Of a stretch of 64,000 nt of DNA, positions 9,480-19,198 are shown piece by piece (the stretch's first letter is position 1; every line of letters starts with the position of its first letter). Source of the DNA: an uncultured bacterium (GTDB taxonomy: Bacteria > Pseudomonadota > Gammaproteobacteria > Burkholderiales > Burkholderiaceae_C); NCBI GenBank assembly GCA_903928495.1, contig CAIYQZ010000034.1, positions 100,603 through 164,602 on the forward strand. Reading direction: 5' to 3'. A program made the position numbers and the translations under genes. A model generated the notes under the pieces. That model searched no databases. It was not told where the DNA came from and saw only the letters and a program-made list of their open reading frames with translations.

Positions 9480-10901
9480 TCAGGTGAATTGACGGATGTC
9501 GACAAAGTGCCCATGGATGGCTGCGGCAGCCGCCATGGCGGGGCTCACCAGGTGGGTGCGCCCACCCGCGCCTTGACGCCCTTCAAAGTTGCGGTTGCTG
9601 GTGCTGGCACAACGCTCGCCGGGTTCCAGCCGGTCGGCGTTCATGGCCAGGCACATGCTGCATCCGGGTTCACGCCACTCAAAACCAGCGGCCTTGAAAA
9701 TCTCGTGCAGACCTTCCCGCTCGGCCTGTTCTTTCACCAGACCAGAGCCCGGCACCACCAAGGCGAGCTTGATGTTCTTGGCCAGCTTCCGTCCAAGCTT
9801 TTTCACGACGGCAGCGGCTTCGCGCATGTCTTCGATGCGGCTGTTGGTGCAAGAGCCGATGAACACCTTGTCTACGAAGATGTCGGCCAGCGGTTTGCCC
9901 GGCTCCAGTGCCATGTAAGTGAGCGCGCGTTCGATGGCACCCCGTTTGTTGGGGTCTTTTTCTTTTTCCGGGTCGGGCACCCGAGCGTCCACTCCCAGAA
10001 CCATTTCGGGTGACGTACCCCAGGTCACCTGGGGCAGGATTTGGCTGGCATCCAGCTCCACCACTGCGTCAAATACAGCGTCGGCGTCGGAATGCAGAGT
10101 GTGCCAGTAGGCCACGGCCTGGTCCCATTCCACGCCAATGGGCGCCATGGGGCGGCCCTTGACGTACTGGATGGTTTTGTCGTCCACCGCCACCAGGCCT
10201 GCACGTGCGCCGCCTTCAATGGCCATGTTGCACACGGTCATGCGACCTTCCATGCTGAGCGCTCGAATGGCGGAGCCCGCAAATTCGATGGTGTAACCGG
10301 TCCCACCTGCCGTGCCGATTTTGCCGATGATGGCCAGCACGATGTCTTTGGCTGTGCAACCTTTGTGCAGCGTACCTTCGACCTTGACCAACATGTTTTT
10401 CGCTTTTTTGGCCAGCAGCGTCTGGGTGGCCATGACGTGCTCCACCTCGCTGGTGCCAATGCCGTGGGCCAGCGCACCGAAAGCACCATGGGTGCTGGTG
10501 TGGCTGTCGCCGCACACCACGGTCATGCCGGGGAGGGTGGCGCCGTTTTCAGGGCCAATCACGTGCACGATGCCCTGGCGTTTGGACATGAACGGGAAAA
10601 ACGCCGCTGCGCCGTACTCGGCGATGTTGTCGTTCAGCGTGGTGATCTGTTCTTTGCTGACCGGGTCGGTGATGCCGTCGTAACCCAACTCCCACCCGTT
10701 GGTGGGGGTGTTGTGGTCTGCTGTGGCAACGATGGAGCTGACCCGCCACACCTTGCGGCCTGCCTGGCGCAGGCCCTCGAAGGCTTGAGGGCTGGTGACT
10801 TCATGCACCAGATGCCGGTCGATGTACAGAATGGAAGTGCCGTCTTCTTCGGTGTGGACGACGTGCTCGTCCCAGATCTTGTCGTAAAGGGTGCGTCCCA
10901 T
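9480..10901 (-). CDS. leuC: 3-isopropylmalate dehydratase large subunit
   Basis: Large [4Fe-4S] subunit of isopropylmalate isomerase. 473 residues from the ATG at 10899-10901, giving the conserved start [15 protein letters not shown]; the longer open frame (to 11066) runs through the gltA terminator and is rejected. Cluster cysteines are visible in GSCTNSR and in CSMCLAMN, and the substrate loop is at [11 protein letters not shown]. First gene of the leuC-lipoprotein-leuD-leuB group. No convincing Shine-Dalgarno precedes the start. Confidence 0.96.
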   Translation of the reverse strand: MGRTLYDKIWDEHVVHTEEDGTSILYIDRHLVHEVTSPQAFEGLRQAGRKVWRVSSIVATADHNTPTNGWELGYDGITDPVSKEQITTLNDNIAEYGAAAFFPFMSKRQGIVHVIGPENGATLPGMTVVCGDSHTSTHGAFGALAHGIGTSEVEHVMATQTLLAKKAKNMLVKVEGTLHKGCTAKDIVLAIIGKIGTAGGTGYTIEFAGSAIRALSMEGRMTVCNMAIEGGARAGLVAVDDKTIQYVKGRPMAPIGVEWDQAVAYWHTLHSDADAVFDAVVELDASQILPQVTWGTSPEMVLGVDARVPDPEKEKDPNKRGAIERALTYMALEPGKPLADIFVDKVFIGSCTNSRIEDMREAAAVVKKLGRKLAKNIKLALVVPGSGLVKEQAEREGLHEIFKAAGFEWREPGCSMCLAMNADRLEPGERCASTSNRNFEGRQGAGGRTHLVSPAMAAAAAIHGHFVDIRQFT

Positions 10902-10973
10902 GGCATTCGGTCTGTGGTTGTGTTCGTTGGAGCCCGCGATTTTATGCGCGGGTGCCAGGGTGTGTATCCCATG

Positions 10974-11005
10974 AAAAAACCCGGAAGGTGAGCACCGACC
11001 GGGTT
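10974..11005 (-). terminator. intrinsic terminator after gltA
   Basis: Read on the minus strand: AACCCGG, an inner GGTG-ct-CACC hairpin, then CCGGGTT and a T-run (TTTTTC). It lies about 55 bp after the gltA stop and separates the TCA block from leuC. Good stem and U-tract; the earlier leuC start candidate at 11066 would have to read through it. Confidence 0.85.
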
Positions 11006-11058
11006 GTTCAGGGAACCAGACGTCGACCTGGGGGTCGACGCGTTGGACAGAGGGCGAA

Positions 11059-12372
11059 TCAGACACGCTTCATGCTGGCAGGCACATCACGGCGTGGGGA
11101 TCCGGTGAACAACTGACGTGGGCGGCCGATTTTGTACTCAGGGTCGCCGATCATTTCGTTCAGCTGCGCAATCCAGCCCACAGTGCGGGCCAGCGCAAAA
11201 ATACCGGTGAACAGGTTCACTGGGATGCCAATGGCGCGCTGCACGATGCCGGAGTAGAAGTCCACGTTGGGGTACAGCTTGCGTTGAACGAAGTAATCGT
11301 CTTCCAGCGCGATGCGCTCCAGTTCTTTGGCCAGCTTGAACAGGGGATCGTTTTCCAGGCCCAGTTCGGCCAGCACTTCGTTGCAGGTTTCCTGCATGAG
11401 CTTGGCGCGGGGGTCGTAGTTTTTGTACACGCGGTGACCGAAGCCCATCAGCTTGACGCCGGAGTTCTTGTCTTTCACCTTTTCCATGAACTCGCCGACT
11501 TTCGACACGCCGCCTTGGCGCTGGATGTCTTCCAGCATGTTCAGGCAGGCTTCGTTGGCGCCACCGTGGGCAGGGCCCCACAGGCAGGCCACGCCCGCGG
11601 CGATGGCTGCAAACGGGTTGGTACCAGACGAGCCGCACAGACGCACGGTGGACGTGGATGCGTTTTGCTCGTGGTCGGCGTGCAGGATGAAGATGCGGTC
11701 GAGCGCACGCTCCAGCACGGGGTTGACTTTGTAGGGCTCGCAAGGCGTGCCGAACATCATGCGCAGGAAGTTGCCGGAGTAGCTCAGATCGTTCTGTGGA
11801 TACATGAACGGCTGGCCCACGCCGTATTTGTATGCCATGGCAACCAGGGTCGGCATCTTCGCGATCAGGCGAATGGCTGCCACTTTGCGGTGCTCTGGGT
11901 TGTTGATGTCGGTGCTGTCGTGATAGAAGGCCGAAAGGGCGCCCACCAGGCCAGTCAACACTGCCATGGGGTGTGCGTCACGACGGAAACCACGCAGGAA
12001 AAACTGCATCTGCTCGTTCACCATGGTGTGGTTGATCACGAGCTTGTGGAAATCTTTGCGTTGGGTGGGATCTGGCAGTTCGCCGTTCAACAGAAGGTAG
12101 CAGGTGTCGAGGTAATCACATTGGGTGGCCAGTTGCTCGATGGGGTAACCGCGGTACAGCAACTCACCCTTGTCGCCATCGATGTACGTGATGGCCGACT
12201 GGCAAGACGCCGTCGACAAAAAGCCAGGGTCATAGGTGAACATGCCGGTTTGTGCGTACAGCTTCCGGATGTCGATCACATCGGGACCGATGTTGCCGCT
12301 GTAAACGGGCATTTCCACGCTGGGGCTGCCGTTGCTGAACGACAGGGTGGCTTTGTTGTCGGCGAGTTTCAT
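11059..12372 (-). CDS. gltA: citrate synthase
   Basis: Condenses acetyl-CoA and oxaloacetate. The 437-residue protein is of the large, hexameric type II (NADH-sensitive) class typical of Gram-negative bacteria (class known, sensitivity inferred). Catalytic histidines lie in [11 protein letters not shown] and [13 protein letters not shown], with the catalytic Asp region [10 protein letters not shown]. It is the distal gene of the sdhCDAB-sdhE-gltA run and is closed by an intrinsic terminator. Confidence 0.97.
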   Translation of the reverse strand: MKLADNKATLSFSNGSPSVEMPVYSGNIGPDVIDIRKLYAQTGMFTYDPGFLSTASCQSAITYIDGDKGELLYRGYPIEQLATQCDYLDTCYLLLNGELPDPTQRKDFHKLVINHTMVNEQMQFFLRGFRRDAHPMAVLTGLVGALSAFYHDSTDINNPEHRKVAAIRLIAKMPTLVAMAYKYGVGQPFMYPQNDLSYSGNFLRMMFGTPCEPYKVNPVLERALDRIFILHADHEQNASTSTVRLCGSSGTNPFAAIAAGVACLWGPAHGGANEACLNMLEDIQRQGGVSKVGEFMEKVKDKNSGVKLMGFGHRVYKNYDPRAKLMQETCNEVLAELGLENDPLFKLAKELERIALEDDYFVQRKLYPNVDFYSGIVQRAIGIPVNLFTGIFALARTVGWIAQLNEMIGDPEYKIGRPRQLFTGSPRRDVPASMKRV

Positions 12373-12410
12373 TTGTTTTCCTTCGGTGTGGCGTTAATCA
12401 GATGTGCGAT

Positions 12411-12686
12411 TCAACTCTTGGGGACTCTCAACATGCTCAGAACCTCGGTGACATCGGGCCTGTCCAGATCGCCTTCGGGGTTTTTGCGCCCCAAAAGCAG
12501 ATCGAGCAGGTCGTTGTCGGACAGGTCCATCAGGATCTCAAGCCCTGAGGCTTGGTGAACCGTCAAGCCAGAAGCGTGCCTGGCAAAGAACCGCTCGACG
12601 AAGAGGTCGTTCTCCAGCAAACCGCGGCGGCAGCGCCACTTCAGTTTGCTCAGTTGACGTTCGTCGAGAAGTGCGCTGTCGTTCAT
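12411..12686 (-). CDS. sdhE: succinate dehydrogenase flavin assembly factor
   Basis: Small (91 residues) cytoplasmic SdhE/Sdh5 protein that promotes covalent FAD attachment to SdhA. The family motif RGxxE is visible as RRGLLENDL near residue 20, followed by the helical LSDNDLLDLLLGR region. It lies 16 bp after sdhB and 38 bp before gltA, the usual Burkholderiales position. Confidence 0.93.
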   Translation of the reverse strand: MNDSALLDERQLSKLKWRCRRGLLENDLFVERFFARHASGLTVHQASGLEILMDLSDNDLLDLLLGRKNPEGDLDRPDVTEVLSMLRVPKS

Positions 12687-12702
12687 GGTGTGTGCCGGCC
12701 GA

Positions 12703-13407
12703 TCAAACGGCGCGCATGACCATCATTTCCTTGATCTTGCCGATGGCCTTTGTGGGGTTCAGCCCCTTGGGGCACACGTCCACACAATTCATGATGGTGT
12801 GGCAGCGGAAGAGCCTGTACGGGTCTTCCAGGTTGTCCAGGCGTTCCGCAGTGGCTTGGTCGCGGCTGTCGGCGATGAAACGGTAGGCCTGCAACAGACC
12901 TGCCGGGCCTACGAACTTGTCGGGGTTCCACCAGAAGCTGGGGCAGCTTGTGGAGCAGCTGGCGCACAAAATGCACTCGTACAGGCCGTTCAGCTCTTCG
13001 CGCTCCTCAGGGCTCTGCAGACGCTCTTTTTCGGGCGGAACGTTGTCATTGATGAGGTAGGGCTTGATGCTGTTGTACTGCTTGAAGAACAGCGTCATGT
13101 CCACGATCAGGTCGCGCACCACGGGTAGGCCTGGCAGAGGCTTGAGTGTGATGACACCTGGCAGAGTGTTCATGTTGGTCAGGCAAGCCAGACCGTTTTT
13201 GCCGTTGATGTTCATCGCATCAGAACCACACACGCCTTCGCGGCACGAGCGGCGGAAGGAAATGGTGGGGTCGACCTTTTTCAGCTTCATGAGGGCATCA
13301 AGCAGCATGCGTTCGTGGCCATCGAGTTCGACCTCAATGGTTTGCATGTAAGGCTTGGCGTCCTTCTCAGGGTCGTAGCGGTAAATTTTGAATGTGCGCA
13401 GTGCCAT
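12703..13407 (-). CDS. sdhB: succinate dehydrogenase iron-sulfur subunit
   Basis: Carries electrons from SdhA flavin to the quinone site of complex II. 234 residues with all three clusters readable: [2Fe-2S] cysteines in CREGVCGSDAMN and the following NGLAC, then the ferredoxin motifs CILCASCSTSCP and CVDVCPKGLNP. Preceded by sdhA (38 bp) and followed by sdhE (16 bp). Peripheral on the cytoplasmic face of the inner membrane. Confidence 0.97.
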   Translation of the reverse strand: MALRTFKIYRYDPEKDAKPYMQTIEVELDGHERMLLDALMKLKKVDPTISFRRSCREGVCGSDAMNINGKNGLACLTNMNTLPGVITLKPLPGLPVVRDLIVDMTLFFKQYNSIKPYLINDNVPPEKERLQSPEEREELNGLYECILCASCSTSCPSFWWNPDKFVGPAGLLQAYRFIADSRDQATAERLDNLEDPYRLFRCHTIMNCVDVCPKGLNPTKAIGKIKEMMVMRAV

Positions 13408-13445
13408 GTGTGTGCTCCAGACTGTTCAGCTTTGAGGGGTGCAAC

Positions 13446-15251
13446 TCAGAACGTGCGAACCTTGGGTGGCACAGAGTCCACCGTCAGGGGCTTGAGATTG
13501 ACCGGCTTGTAGGACAAGCCGTTGGTGGCGCTGTCCCACAGGGTGTGCTTCATCCAGACCGCGTCGTTGCGGCCCAGAGGGCATTCGGCATCGTCGGCTG
13601 AACGCTCGTAGTCGCTCACGGTATGGGCACCACGGCATTCCTGGCGCGCGGCTGCGGAAGTCATGGTGGCCTGTGCGCTTTCCATCAGGTTCTCCACTTC
13701 CAGCGCTTCCACGCGGGCGGTGTTGAACACTTTGGACTTGTCACCCAGCGTGATGGCGTTGACGCGGTCGCGCAAGGCGTTGATCTTCACCACGCCTTCG
13801 TTCATGCTGGCCTGCGTGCGGAACACACCAGCGTGCTGTTGCATGGTGGCGCGCATGTCGTTGGCCACGTCCTGGGCGTATTCGCCGCTGGTGCTGTTGT
13901 CCAGGCGGGCCAGGCGCGACAGAGTCTTGTCGGCCGCGTCAGCGGGCAAAGCCTTGTGATTTTTGTTCTTCAGGTTGTAGTCAACGATGTGGTTGCCGGC
14001 TGCCCGACCAAACACCAGCAAATCGAGCAAGGAGTTCGTGCCCAGGCGGTTGGCGCCGTGGACACTGACGCACGAGCATTCACCCACCGCGTACAGGCCA
14101 TTCAGCACTTTCTGGTTGCCGTAACCGTCAGGAGTGACCACTTGGCCATTCACGTTGGTGGGGATGCCGCCCATCTGGTAATGGATGGTGGGCACGACAG
14201 GAATAGGCTCGCGTGTGATGTCCACGTTGGCAAAGTTCACGCCGATTTCGTACACCGATGGCAGGCGCTTGTGGATGGTGTCGGCACCCAGGTGGTCCAG
14301 CTTCAGGAACACGAAGTCCTTGTTGGGGCCACAACCACGGCCTTCCTTGATTTCCTGGTCCATGCAGCGCGACACGAAATCGCGCGGGGCCAAGTCTTTC
14401 AGTGTGGGCGCGTAACGCTCCATGAAGCGCTCGCCGTTGCTGTTGAGCAGAATGGCGCCTTCGCCACGGCAGCCTTCGGTCAGCAGCACGCCGGCACCGG
14501 CCACGCCAGTGGGGTGGAACTGCCAGAACTCCATGTCTTGCAGCGGAATGCCTGCACGTGCAGCCATCCCAAGGCCGTCGCCTGTGTTGATGAACGCGTT
14601 GGTGCTGGCGGCAAAAATGCGGCCTGCTCCGCCCGTGGCCAGCAGCGTGGTTTTGGCTTCCAGGATGTGGATGTCGCCGGTTTCCATTTCGAGGGCTGTC
14701 ACGCCCACCACGTCACCGTCGGCATCGCGGATCAGGTCAAGTGCCATCCACTCCACAAAGAAGTTGGTGCGGGCTTGCACGTTTTGCTGGTACAGCGTGT
14801 GCAGCATGGCGTGGCCGGTGCGGTCGGCCGCGGCGCAGGCGCGTTGCACAGGCTTTTCACCGTAGTTGGCCGTGTGACCACCGAAGGGGCGCTGGTAAAT
14901 GGTGCCGTCAGGGTTGCGGTCAAAAGGCATGCCCATGTGTTCCAACTCGTACACCACTTTGGGTGCTTCGCGGCACATGAATTCGATGGCGTCCTGGTCA
15001 CCCAGCCAATCGGAACCCTTGATGGTGTCGTAGAAGTGGTAGTGCCAGTTGTCTTCGGACATGTTGCCCAGAGAGGCACCGATACCACCTTGTGCGGCCA
15101 CGGTGTGGCTGCGGGTGGGGAACACTTTGGACAGCACGGCCACATTCAGGCCGGCACGAGCCAGTTGCAGGGAGGCACGCATGCCGGAACCGCCTGCACC
15201 GACGATAACCACATCGAAACGGCGCTTGGTCACAGAAGAAGCTTTTGTCAT
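13446..15251 (-). CDS. sdhA: succinate dehydrogenase flavoprotein subunit
   Basis: Oxidises succinate to fumarate using covalently bound FAD. 601 residues from the ATG at 15249-15251 (MTKASSVTKRRFDVVIVGAGGSG); the longer open frame to 15410 overlaps sdhD and lacks family similarity. The dinucleotide-binding motif is VGAGGSGMRASL, the FAD-linked His lies in the SHTVAAQGG region, and the catalytic Arg region is in HGANRLGTNSLLDL. Four bases separate it from sdhD. Confidence 0.97.
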   Translation of the reverse strand: MTKASSVTKRRFDVVIVGAGGSGMRASLQLARAGLNVAVLSKVFPTRSHTVAAQGGIGASLGNMSEDNWHYHFYDTIKGSDWLGDQDAIEFMCREAPKVVYELEHMGMPFDRNPDGTIYQRPFGGHTANYGEKPVQRACAAADRTGHAMLHTLYQQNVQARTNFFVEWMALDLIRDADGDVVGVTALEMETGDIHILEAKTTLLATGGAGRIFAASTNAFINTGDGLGMAARAGIPLQDMEFWQFHPTGVAGAGVLLTEGCRGEGAILLNSNGERFMERYAPTLKDLAPRDFVSRCMDQEIKEGRGCGPNKDFVFLKLDHLGADTIHKRLPSVYEIGVNFANVDITREPIPVVPTIHYQMGGIPTNVNGQVVTPDGYGNQKVLNGLYAVGECSCVSVHGANRLGTNSLLDLLVFGRAAGNHIVDYNLKNKNHKALPADAADKTLSRLARLDNSTSGEYAQDVANDMRATMQQHAGVFRTQASMNEGVVKINALRDRVNAITLGDKSKVFNTARVEALEVENLMESAQATMTSAAARQECRGAHTVSDYERSADDAECPLGRNDAVWMKHTLWDSATNGLSYKPVNLKPLTVDSVPPKVRTF

Positions 15252-15255
15252 GGCT

Positions 15256-15621
15256 TTAGAGCCTCCAGAGAACTTGAATGGCCCAGCCCAGGCAACCCAC
15301 GAGCCAGACGATGGTGAATGTATGCAGTGCCAGGCGGATGCCGGGCGGTTTGACGTAATCCATCCAGATGTCACGCATGCCAACCCATGCGTGATAGAAC
15401 AAAGCGACAAAAACGGAGAAGGTCAGCACTTTCATCCATTGCGCAGCAAAAATACCCGCCCAGCTCTCGTAGCCGATGGGGCCGCTGGTGGTCAGCACCT
15501 GCAGCAAAACCACTGCGGTGAACAGCACGATCAGTGCTGCTGTGAGGCGTTGTGCCAGCCAGTCGCGCAAGCCATAGTGCGCACCGACCACCACGCGTTT
15601 TGAACCGTAATTAACAGCCAT
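15256..15621 (-). CDS. sdhD: succinate dehydrogenase membrane anchor subunit
   Basis: One of the two membrane subunits of complex II that form the haem b and quinone site. 121 residues starting MAVNYGSKRVVVGAHYG, with three hydrophobic helices. The conserved pattern YHAWVGMRDIWMDYVK matches the SdhD signature (His, G, then D-Y). The start at 15621 is preferred to an upstream ATG at 15684, which would read into the sdhC-sdhD spacer. Confidence 0.93.
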   Translation of the reverse strand: MAVNYGSKRVVVGAHYGLRDWLAQRLTAALIVLFTAVVLLQVLTTSGPIGYESWAGIFAAQWMKVLTFSVFVALFYHAWVGMRDIWMDYVKPPGIRLALHTFTIVWLVGCLGWAIQVLWRL

Positions 15622-15658
15622 GTTTGTGTTTCCTTGAATGTTCGTGGGATGGGGGTGC

Positions 15659-16090
15659 TCAGTACAGCCCGAACAGCTTGGCACCCAGGATGAGCGTGAG
15701 GCCGATGCTCAGCACCAGCACAACCTTGGCTGAGGATGCGCCGAATTCTTTGCTGACGGCGTGGCGGGCATCCATGTACAGGTGGCGCACACCCGCAATC
15801 AGGTGATGCAGGTAAGCCCACATCAGGCCGAGAACCACCAGCTTTACCAGCACGCCAGGGAAAATCCACAGGCCAGACGACAGTGCGGAGGTGAACGAGC
15901 CAAACGATATCTCCGACGATACCGAGGCATCGAACATCCACACAATGAATGGCATCAGGAGGAACATCATTGCCCCGCTGACGCGGTGCAGGATGGACAC
16001 CCAGCCAGCCAAGGGCAAGCGGTAGGTGGTGAGGTCTGTGAACGCATTGATGTTGCGGAACTCGGGGCGCGTCTTGTTCAGGGGGGTCAT
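15659..16090 (-). CDS. sdhC: succinate dehydrogenase cytochrome b556 subunit
   Basis: Large membrane subunit of complex II. 143 residues, three transmembrane helices, with the signature SILHRVSGAMMF in helix 1 and the haem-ligand region HHLIAGVRHLYMD. First gene of the sdhCDAB run, 128 bp from the end of the gntR gene; that spacer should contain the operon promoter, though I cannot assign -35/-10 boxes convincingly. Confidence 0.95.
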   Translation of the reverse strand: MTPLNKTRPEFRNINAFTDLTTYRLPLAGWVSILHRVSGAMMFLLMPFIVWMFDASVSSEISFGSFTSALSSGLWIFPGVLVKLVVLGLMWAYLHHLIAGVRHLYMDARHAVSKEFGASSAKVVLVLSIGLTLILGAKLFGLY

Positions 16091-16218
16091 GTGGGCGCTT
16101 TCGGGGGGAGGATGGTCAGAGTGGTAACTCTTTGGTAACCAGGCGGGATGGCTTTCAAATTCTATTGCAACGCAGCATTCACGAACCTTTCAACATCGGG
16201 GTTTGCCGTGTTGCGCAG

Positions 16219-16989
16219 TCAACTAAGTTCGTTTTTGTAGTGATGCATGTCGGTCCGGTACAAACCGCGTCGCAACTCCATGGGTACATCGTTGTAGGTA
16301 TACGCGATGCGTTCCACCCCCAACAACGGGTGGCCGGGTTCCACACCCAGCAGGGCTGCTGCCTCGGCGCTGGCGGCCACGGCCTTGATTTTTTCTTCAG
16401 CTCTGACCATTCGGACACCAAATTCGCTCTCAAAGAATGCGTACATTGGTCCCTGGTCCGAGGACAAGGCCTCTTGTGTTAGCCCTTTGAATGGTATGCC
16501 GGGCAGCCACACGTCTTCCAGGATGGTGGGCACGCCTGCAAATGCCAGCACGCGTTTGACTAACACCACCGGGTCGGCGCTGCGAAGCCCCAGCAGTCGG
16601 CCGACCTCTGCCGTGGCGCGCATGCGCCTGCATTCGACGATCGTGCGCTCCGCGCGGTCTTCTTGCCCTGCATCGGGTTGCAACCGCAGGAAGCGGTACT
16701 GGATGTGGCGCTCCGAGTGTGTGGCCACGAAGGTGCCTTTGCCCTGGCGCCGGACCACAAGGTTGTCTGCTGCCAGTTCGTCAATGGCTTTTCGCACCGT
16801 GCCCTGGCTGACCCGGAAGCGGGCGGCCAGATCCTGTTCGCTTGGCATGACATCGCCTGGTTTCCATTCGCCACCCTGCAGGCTTTGCAGGATCAGGGTT
16901 TTGATCTGCTGGTACAGCGGGCTGAACGCTGGTGTGGCTGCGGTGCCGACGGGCTCCACAAGGTCTGGTGGCTGTGTGTTTTGATTCAT
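16219..16989 (-). CDS. GntR/HutC-type transcriptional regulator (UTRA domain)
   Basis: 256-residue regulator. N-terminal winged helix (SPLYQQIKTLILQSL, MPSEQDLAARFRVSQGTVRK, then RRQGKGTFVA) and a C-terminal UTRA effector domain ending ELRRGLYRTDMHHY. The open frame extends much further upstream on the minus strand, but that is antisense to mdh; the ATG at 16987-16989 gives a family-length protein. Encoded between sdhCDAB and divergent mdh, so a TCA-cycle regulator is the natural inference. Likely autoregulated through the palindrome at 17011, 21 bp before its start codon. Confidence 0.9.
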   Translation of the reverse strand: MNQNTQPPDLVEPVGTAATPAFSPLYQQIKTLILQSLQGGEWKPGDVMPSEQDLAARFRVSQGTVRKAIDELAADNLVVRRQGKGTFVATHSERHIQYRFLRLQPDAGQEDRAERTIVECRRMRATAEVGRLLGLRSADPVVLVKRVLAFAGVPTILEDVWLPGIPFKGLTQEALSSDQGPMYAFFESEFGVRMVRAEEKIKAVAASAEAAALLGVEPGHPLLGVERIAYTYNDVPMELRRGLYRTDMHHYKNELS

Positions 16990-17010
16990 GTTTGCCTCAC
17001 CGCAATCATA

Positions 17011-17022
17011 TCTTATATAAGA
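17011..17022. promoter_or_regulatory. probable GntR operator in gntR-mdh spacer
   Basis: Perfect 12-bp palindrome TCTTATATAAGA, followed by a second half-site ATAAGAC (17024-17030). It lies between the divergent gntR and mdh genes, close to the gntR start. The same 12-mer recurs once more at 39229. Operator function is inferred from position and symmetry. Confidence 0.6.
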
Positions 17023-17187
17023 CATAAGACAAATTGACGGAGCAGGTTTTGGCGGGTACACTGGCAAACGAATTTGGAGCGCATCGCGGGATGTGGGGCA
17101 CATCACATCGGTTGCGTTGCCAGGTTTTTCTCGCACATCTACCACAAGCACTTTTTTCCAACTTTCTGTCTCTCTGGAGTTTTTGCC

Positions 17188-18174
17188 ATGTCCAAGAAAC
17201 CTGTTCGTGTTGCTGTCACCGGTGCTGCCGGTCAAATCGGTTACGCCCTGCTGTTCCGCATTGCCTCCGGTGAAATGCTCGGCAAAGACCAGCCCGTGAT
17301 CCTCCAGTTGCTGGAAGTCCCTATGGAAAAGGCTCAGGAGGCTCTGAAGGGCGTGATCATGGAGTTGGAAGATTGCGCGTTTCCGCTGCTGGCCGGCATT
17401 GAAGCCCACAGCGACCCCATGACCGCATTCAAGGACACCGACTACGCCTTGCTGGTGGGCGCACGTCCTCGCGGCCCTGGCATGGAGCGTGCCGACCTGT
17501 TGGCCGCCAACGCGCAGATTTTCACGGCGCAAGGCAAGGCCCTGAATGCCGTGGCCAGCCGCAATGTCAAGGTGCTGGTGGTGGGCAACCCCGCCAACAC
17601 CAATGCCTACATTGCCATGAAGTCGGCCCCTGACCTGCCTGCAAAAAACTTCACCGCCATGCTCCGCTTGGACCACAACCGCGCTGCAAGCCAGATCGCT
17701 GCCAAGACCTGCAAGCCTGTGGCGGCCATCGAGAAGCTGGCCGTGTGGGGTAACCACTCGCCCACCATGTACGCCGACTACCGCTTTGCCACCATTGATG
17801 GCCAGTCTGTCAAGGACATGATCAATGACGACGTGTGGAACCGCGACGTGTTCCTGCCCACCGTCGGCAAGCGCGGTGCTGCCATCATTGCGGCCCGTGG
17901 CGTGTCGTCTGCCGCTTCGGCAGCCAACGCAGCCATCGACCACATGCGCGACTGGGCACTGGGCACCAATGGCAAGTGGGTCACCATGGGCATCCCATCC
18001 AAAGGCGAGTACGGCATTCCCGCCGAAGTCATGTTCGGTTACCCCGTGACATGCGAAGGCGGCGAGTACAAGATTGTCGAAGGCCTGCCCATCTGCGCGT
18101 TCTCGCAGGAATGCATCAACAAAACCCTGGCTGAGCTGCAGGGTGAGCAAGACGGCGTGAAGCACCTGCTGTAA
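17188..18174 (+). CDS. mdh: malate dehydrogenase
   Basis: NAD-dependent interconversion of malate and oxaloacetate. 328 residues, cytosolic-type MDH. The Rossmann motif is [19 protein letters not shown], the substrate loop [13 protein letters not shown] and the catalytic His lies in [14 protein letters not shown]. The ATG at 17188 follows a CTGGAG ribosome site; the open frame begins earlier (17074) but lacks family similarity there. First gene of the plus-strand mdh-lyase-acnB group. Confidence 0.97.
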   Translation: MSKKPVRVAVTGAAGQIGYALLFRIASGEMLGKDQPVILQLLEVPMEKAQEALKGVIMELEDCAFPLLAGIEAHSDPMTAFKDTDYALLVGARPRGPGMERADLLAANAQIFTAQGKALNAVASRNVKVLVVGNPANTNAYIAMKSAPDLPAKNFTAMLRLDHNRAASQIAAKTCKPVAAIEKLAVWGNHSPTMYADYRFATIDGQSVKDMINDDVWNRDVFLPTVGKRGAAIIAARGVSSAASAANAAIDHMRDWALGTNGKWVTMGIPSKGEYGIPAEVMFGYPVTCEGGEYKIVEGLPICAFSQECINKTLAELQGEQDGVKHLL

Positions 18175-18202
18175 CCCTTTGGCAAACACCCTGGGTGATG
18201 TC

Positions 18203-19180
18203 GTGAAACATCCGCGCGACGTGTTGCTGGGTGCGCAGGCCGGGAGGGCACTCCTTCCGGTGTGCGACCACTACAGCGGCGTTGAAGCGCGGATGCGCAA
18301 AAGCCTGCAGATGCAGGCCGAGCTCGCGCAGGAGTTTGGAGCCTGCGTGTTTGATGTCACCCTTGACTGTGAAGACGGGGCCCCTGTGGGCGGCGAGGCC
18401 GACCATGCAGCTCTGGTGCTGAGCCTCCTGCAAAGTGTCTGTCTCGGTTGCCGGGTGGGTGTGCGTTTGCACGCCGTGGACCATTCTGCTTTTGAGGCGG
18501 ATGTGGCCACCTTGCTGACTCACCCATCAGTCAAGCCCGCTTTCGTCATGCTGCCCAAGGTCGACACGCCTGCGCAACTGGCGCAGGCACTTGCGGTGAT
18601 GGACGCTGCGGGCGCACACAGCGTGCCCATTCATGTGCTGCTTGAGTCCCCGCTGGCCATTCACCACGCCTTCGACATTGCCGCGCATCCACGGGTGGAG
18701 TCCCTGAGTTTCGGTCTGATGGACTTTGTGTCAGCCCATGGCGGTGCCATTCCGTCATCAGGCATGGGGGTTGATGGTCAGTTCGCGCATCCTTTGGTGG
18801 TCCGTGCCAAGCTTGCACTGTCCAGCGCTGCCCATGCATTTGGTAAAACACCTTCCCACTGTGTGGTGACCGAATTTCGCGACACTGCTGCATTGCGGGC
18901 GGCGGCGCTCAAGGCCCGCAATGAGATGGGCTACACCCGCATGTGGAGCATCCACCCCGACCAGATTCGCACCATTGTGGATGTGTTCGCACCGACCTTG
19001 GGCGAAGTGGACGAAGCTGCCCACATCATCCAGCAAGCTGCCAGCCATGAGTGGGCACCGACCCAGGTGGCAGGCAAATTGCATGACCGGGCCAGCTACC
19101 GGTTTTACTGGCAAACATTGGAGCGCGCTCACCAGACTGGGCGTGCGCTACCGGCCGAAATGGCCCAATATTTTTCTTGA
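18203..19180 (+). CDS. HpcH/HpaI aldolase / CitE-like lyase family protein
   Basis: TIM-barrel protein of the citrate lyase beta / malyl-CoA lyase superfamily, 325 residues from the GTG at 18203. A TTG at 18179, only 4 bp after mdh, is an alternative start. Conserved acidic metal-site motif DVTLDCEDGAP; Arg and Glu residues typical of the family appear in GCRVGVRLH and VLLESPLAIHH. No citrate lyase alpha, gamma or ACP genes are nearby, so a true citrate lyase is unlikely. A CoA-thioester lyase or thioesterase linked to the TCA cycle is more plausible; the substrate is unknown. Lies between mdh and acnB, 18 bp before acnB. Confidence 0.8.
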   Translation: MKHPRDVLLGAQAGRALLPVCDHYSGVEARMRKSLQMQAELAQEFGACVFDVTLDCEDGAPVGGEADHAALVLSLLQSVCLGCRVGVRLHAVDHSAFEADVATLLTHPSVKPAFVMLPKVDTPAQLAQALAVMDAAGAHSVPIHVLLESPLAIHHAFDIAAHPRVESLSFGLMDFVSAHGGAIPSSGMGVDGQFAHPLVVRAKLALSSAAHAFGKTPSHCVVTEFRDTAALRAAALKARNEMGYTRMWSIHPDQIRTIVDVFAPTLGEVDEAAHIIQQAASHEWAPTQVAGKLHDRASYRFYWQTLERAHQTGRALPAEMAQYFS

Positions 19181-19198
19181 CAACGACTGGAGTTCCCC

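Noticed and set aside
13623..15317. 564-codon plus-strand ORF opposite sdhA
   Set aside because: Antisense shadow of sdhA; no domains recognised.
16120..16142. Direct repeat GGTAAC-TCTTT-GGTAAC upstream of sdhC
   Set aside because: Too short to call an operator; no second occurrence seen.
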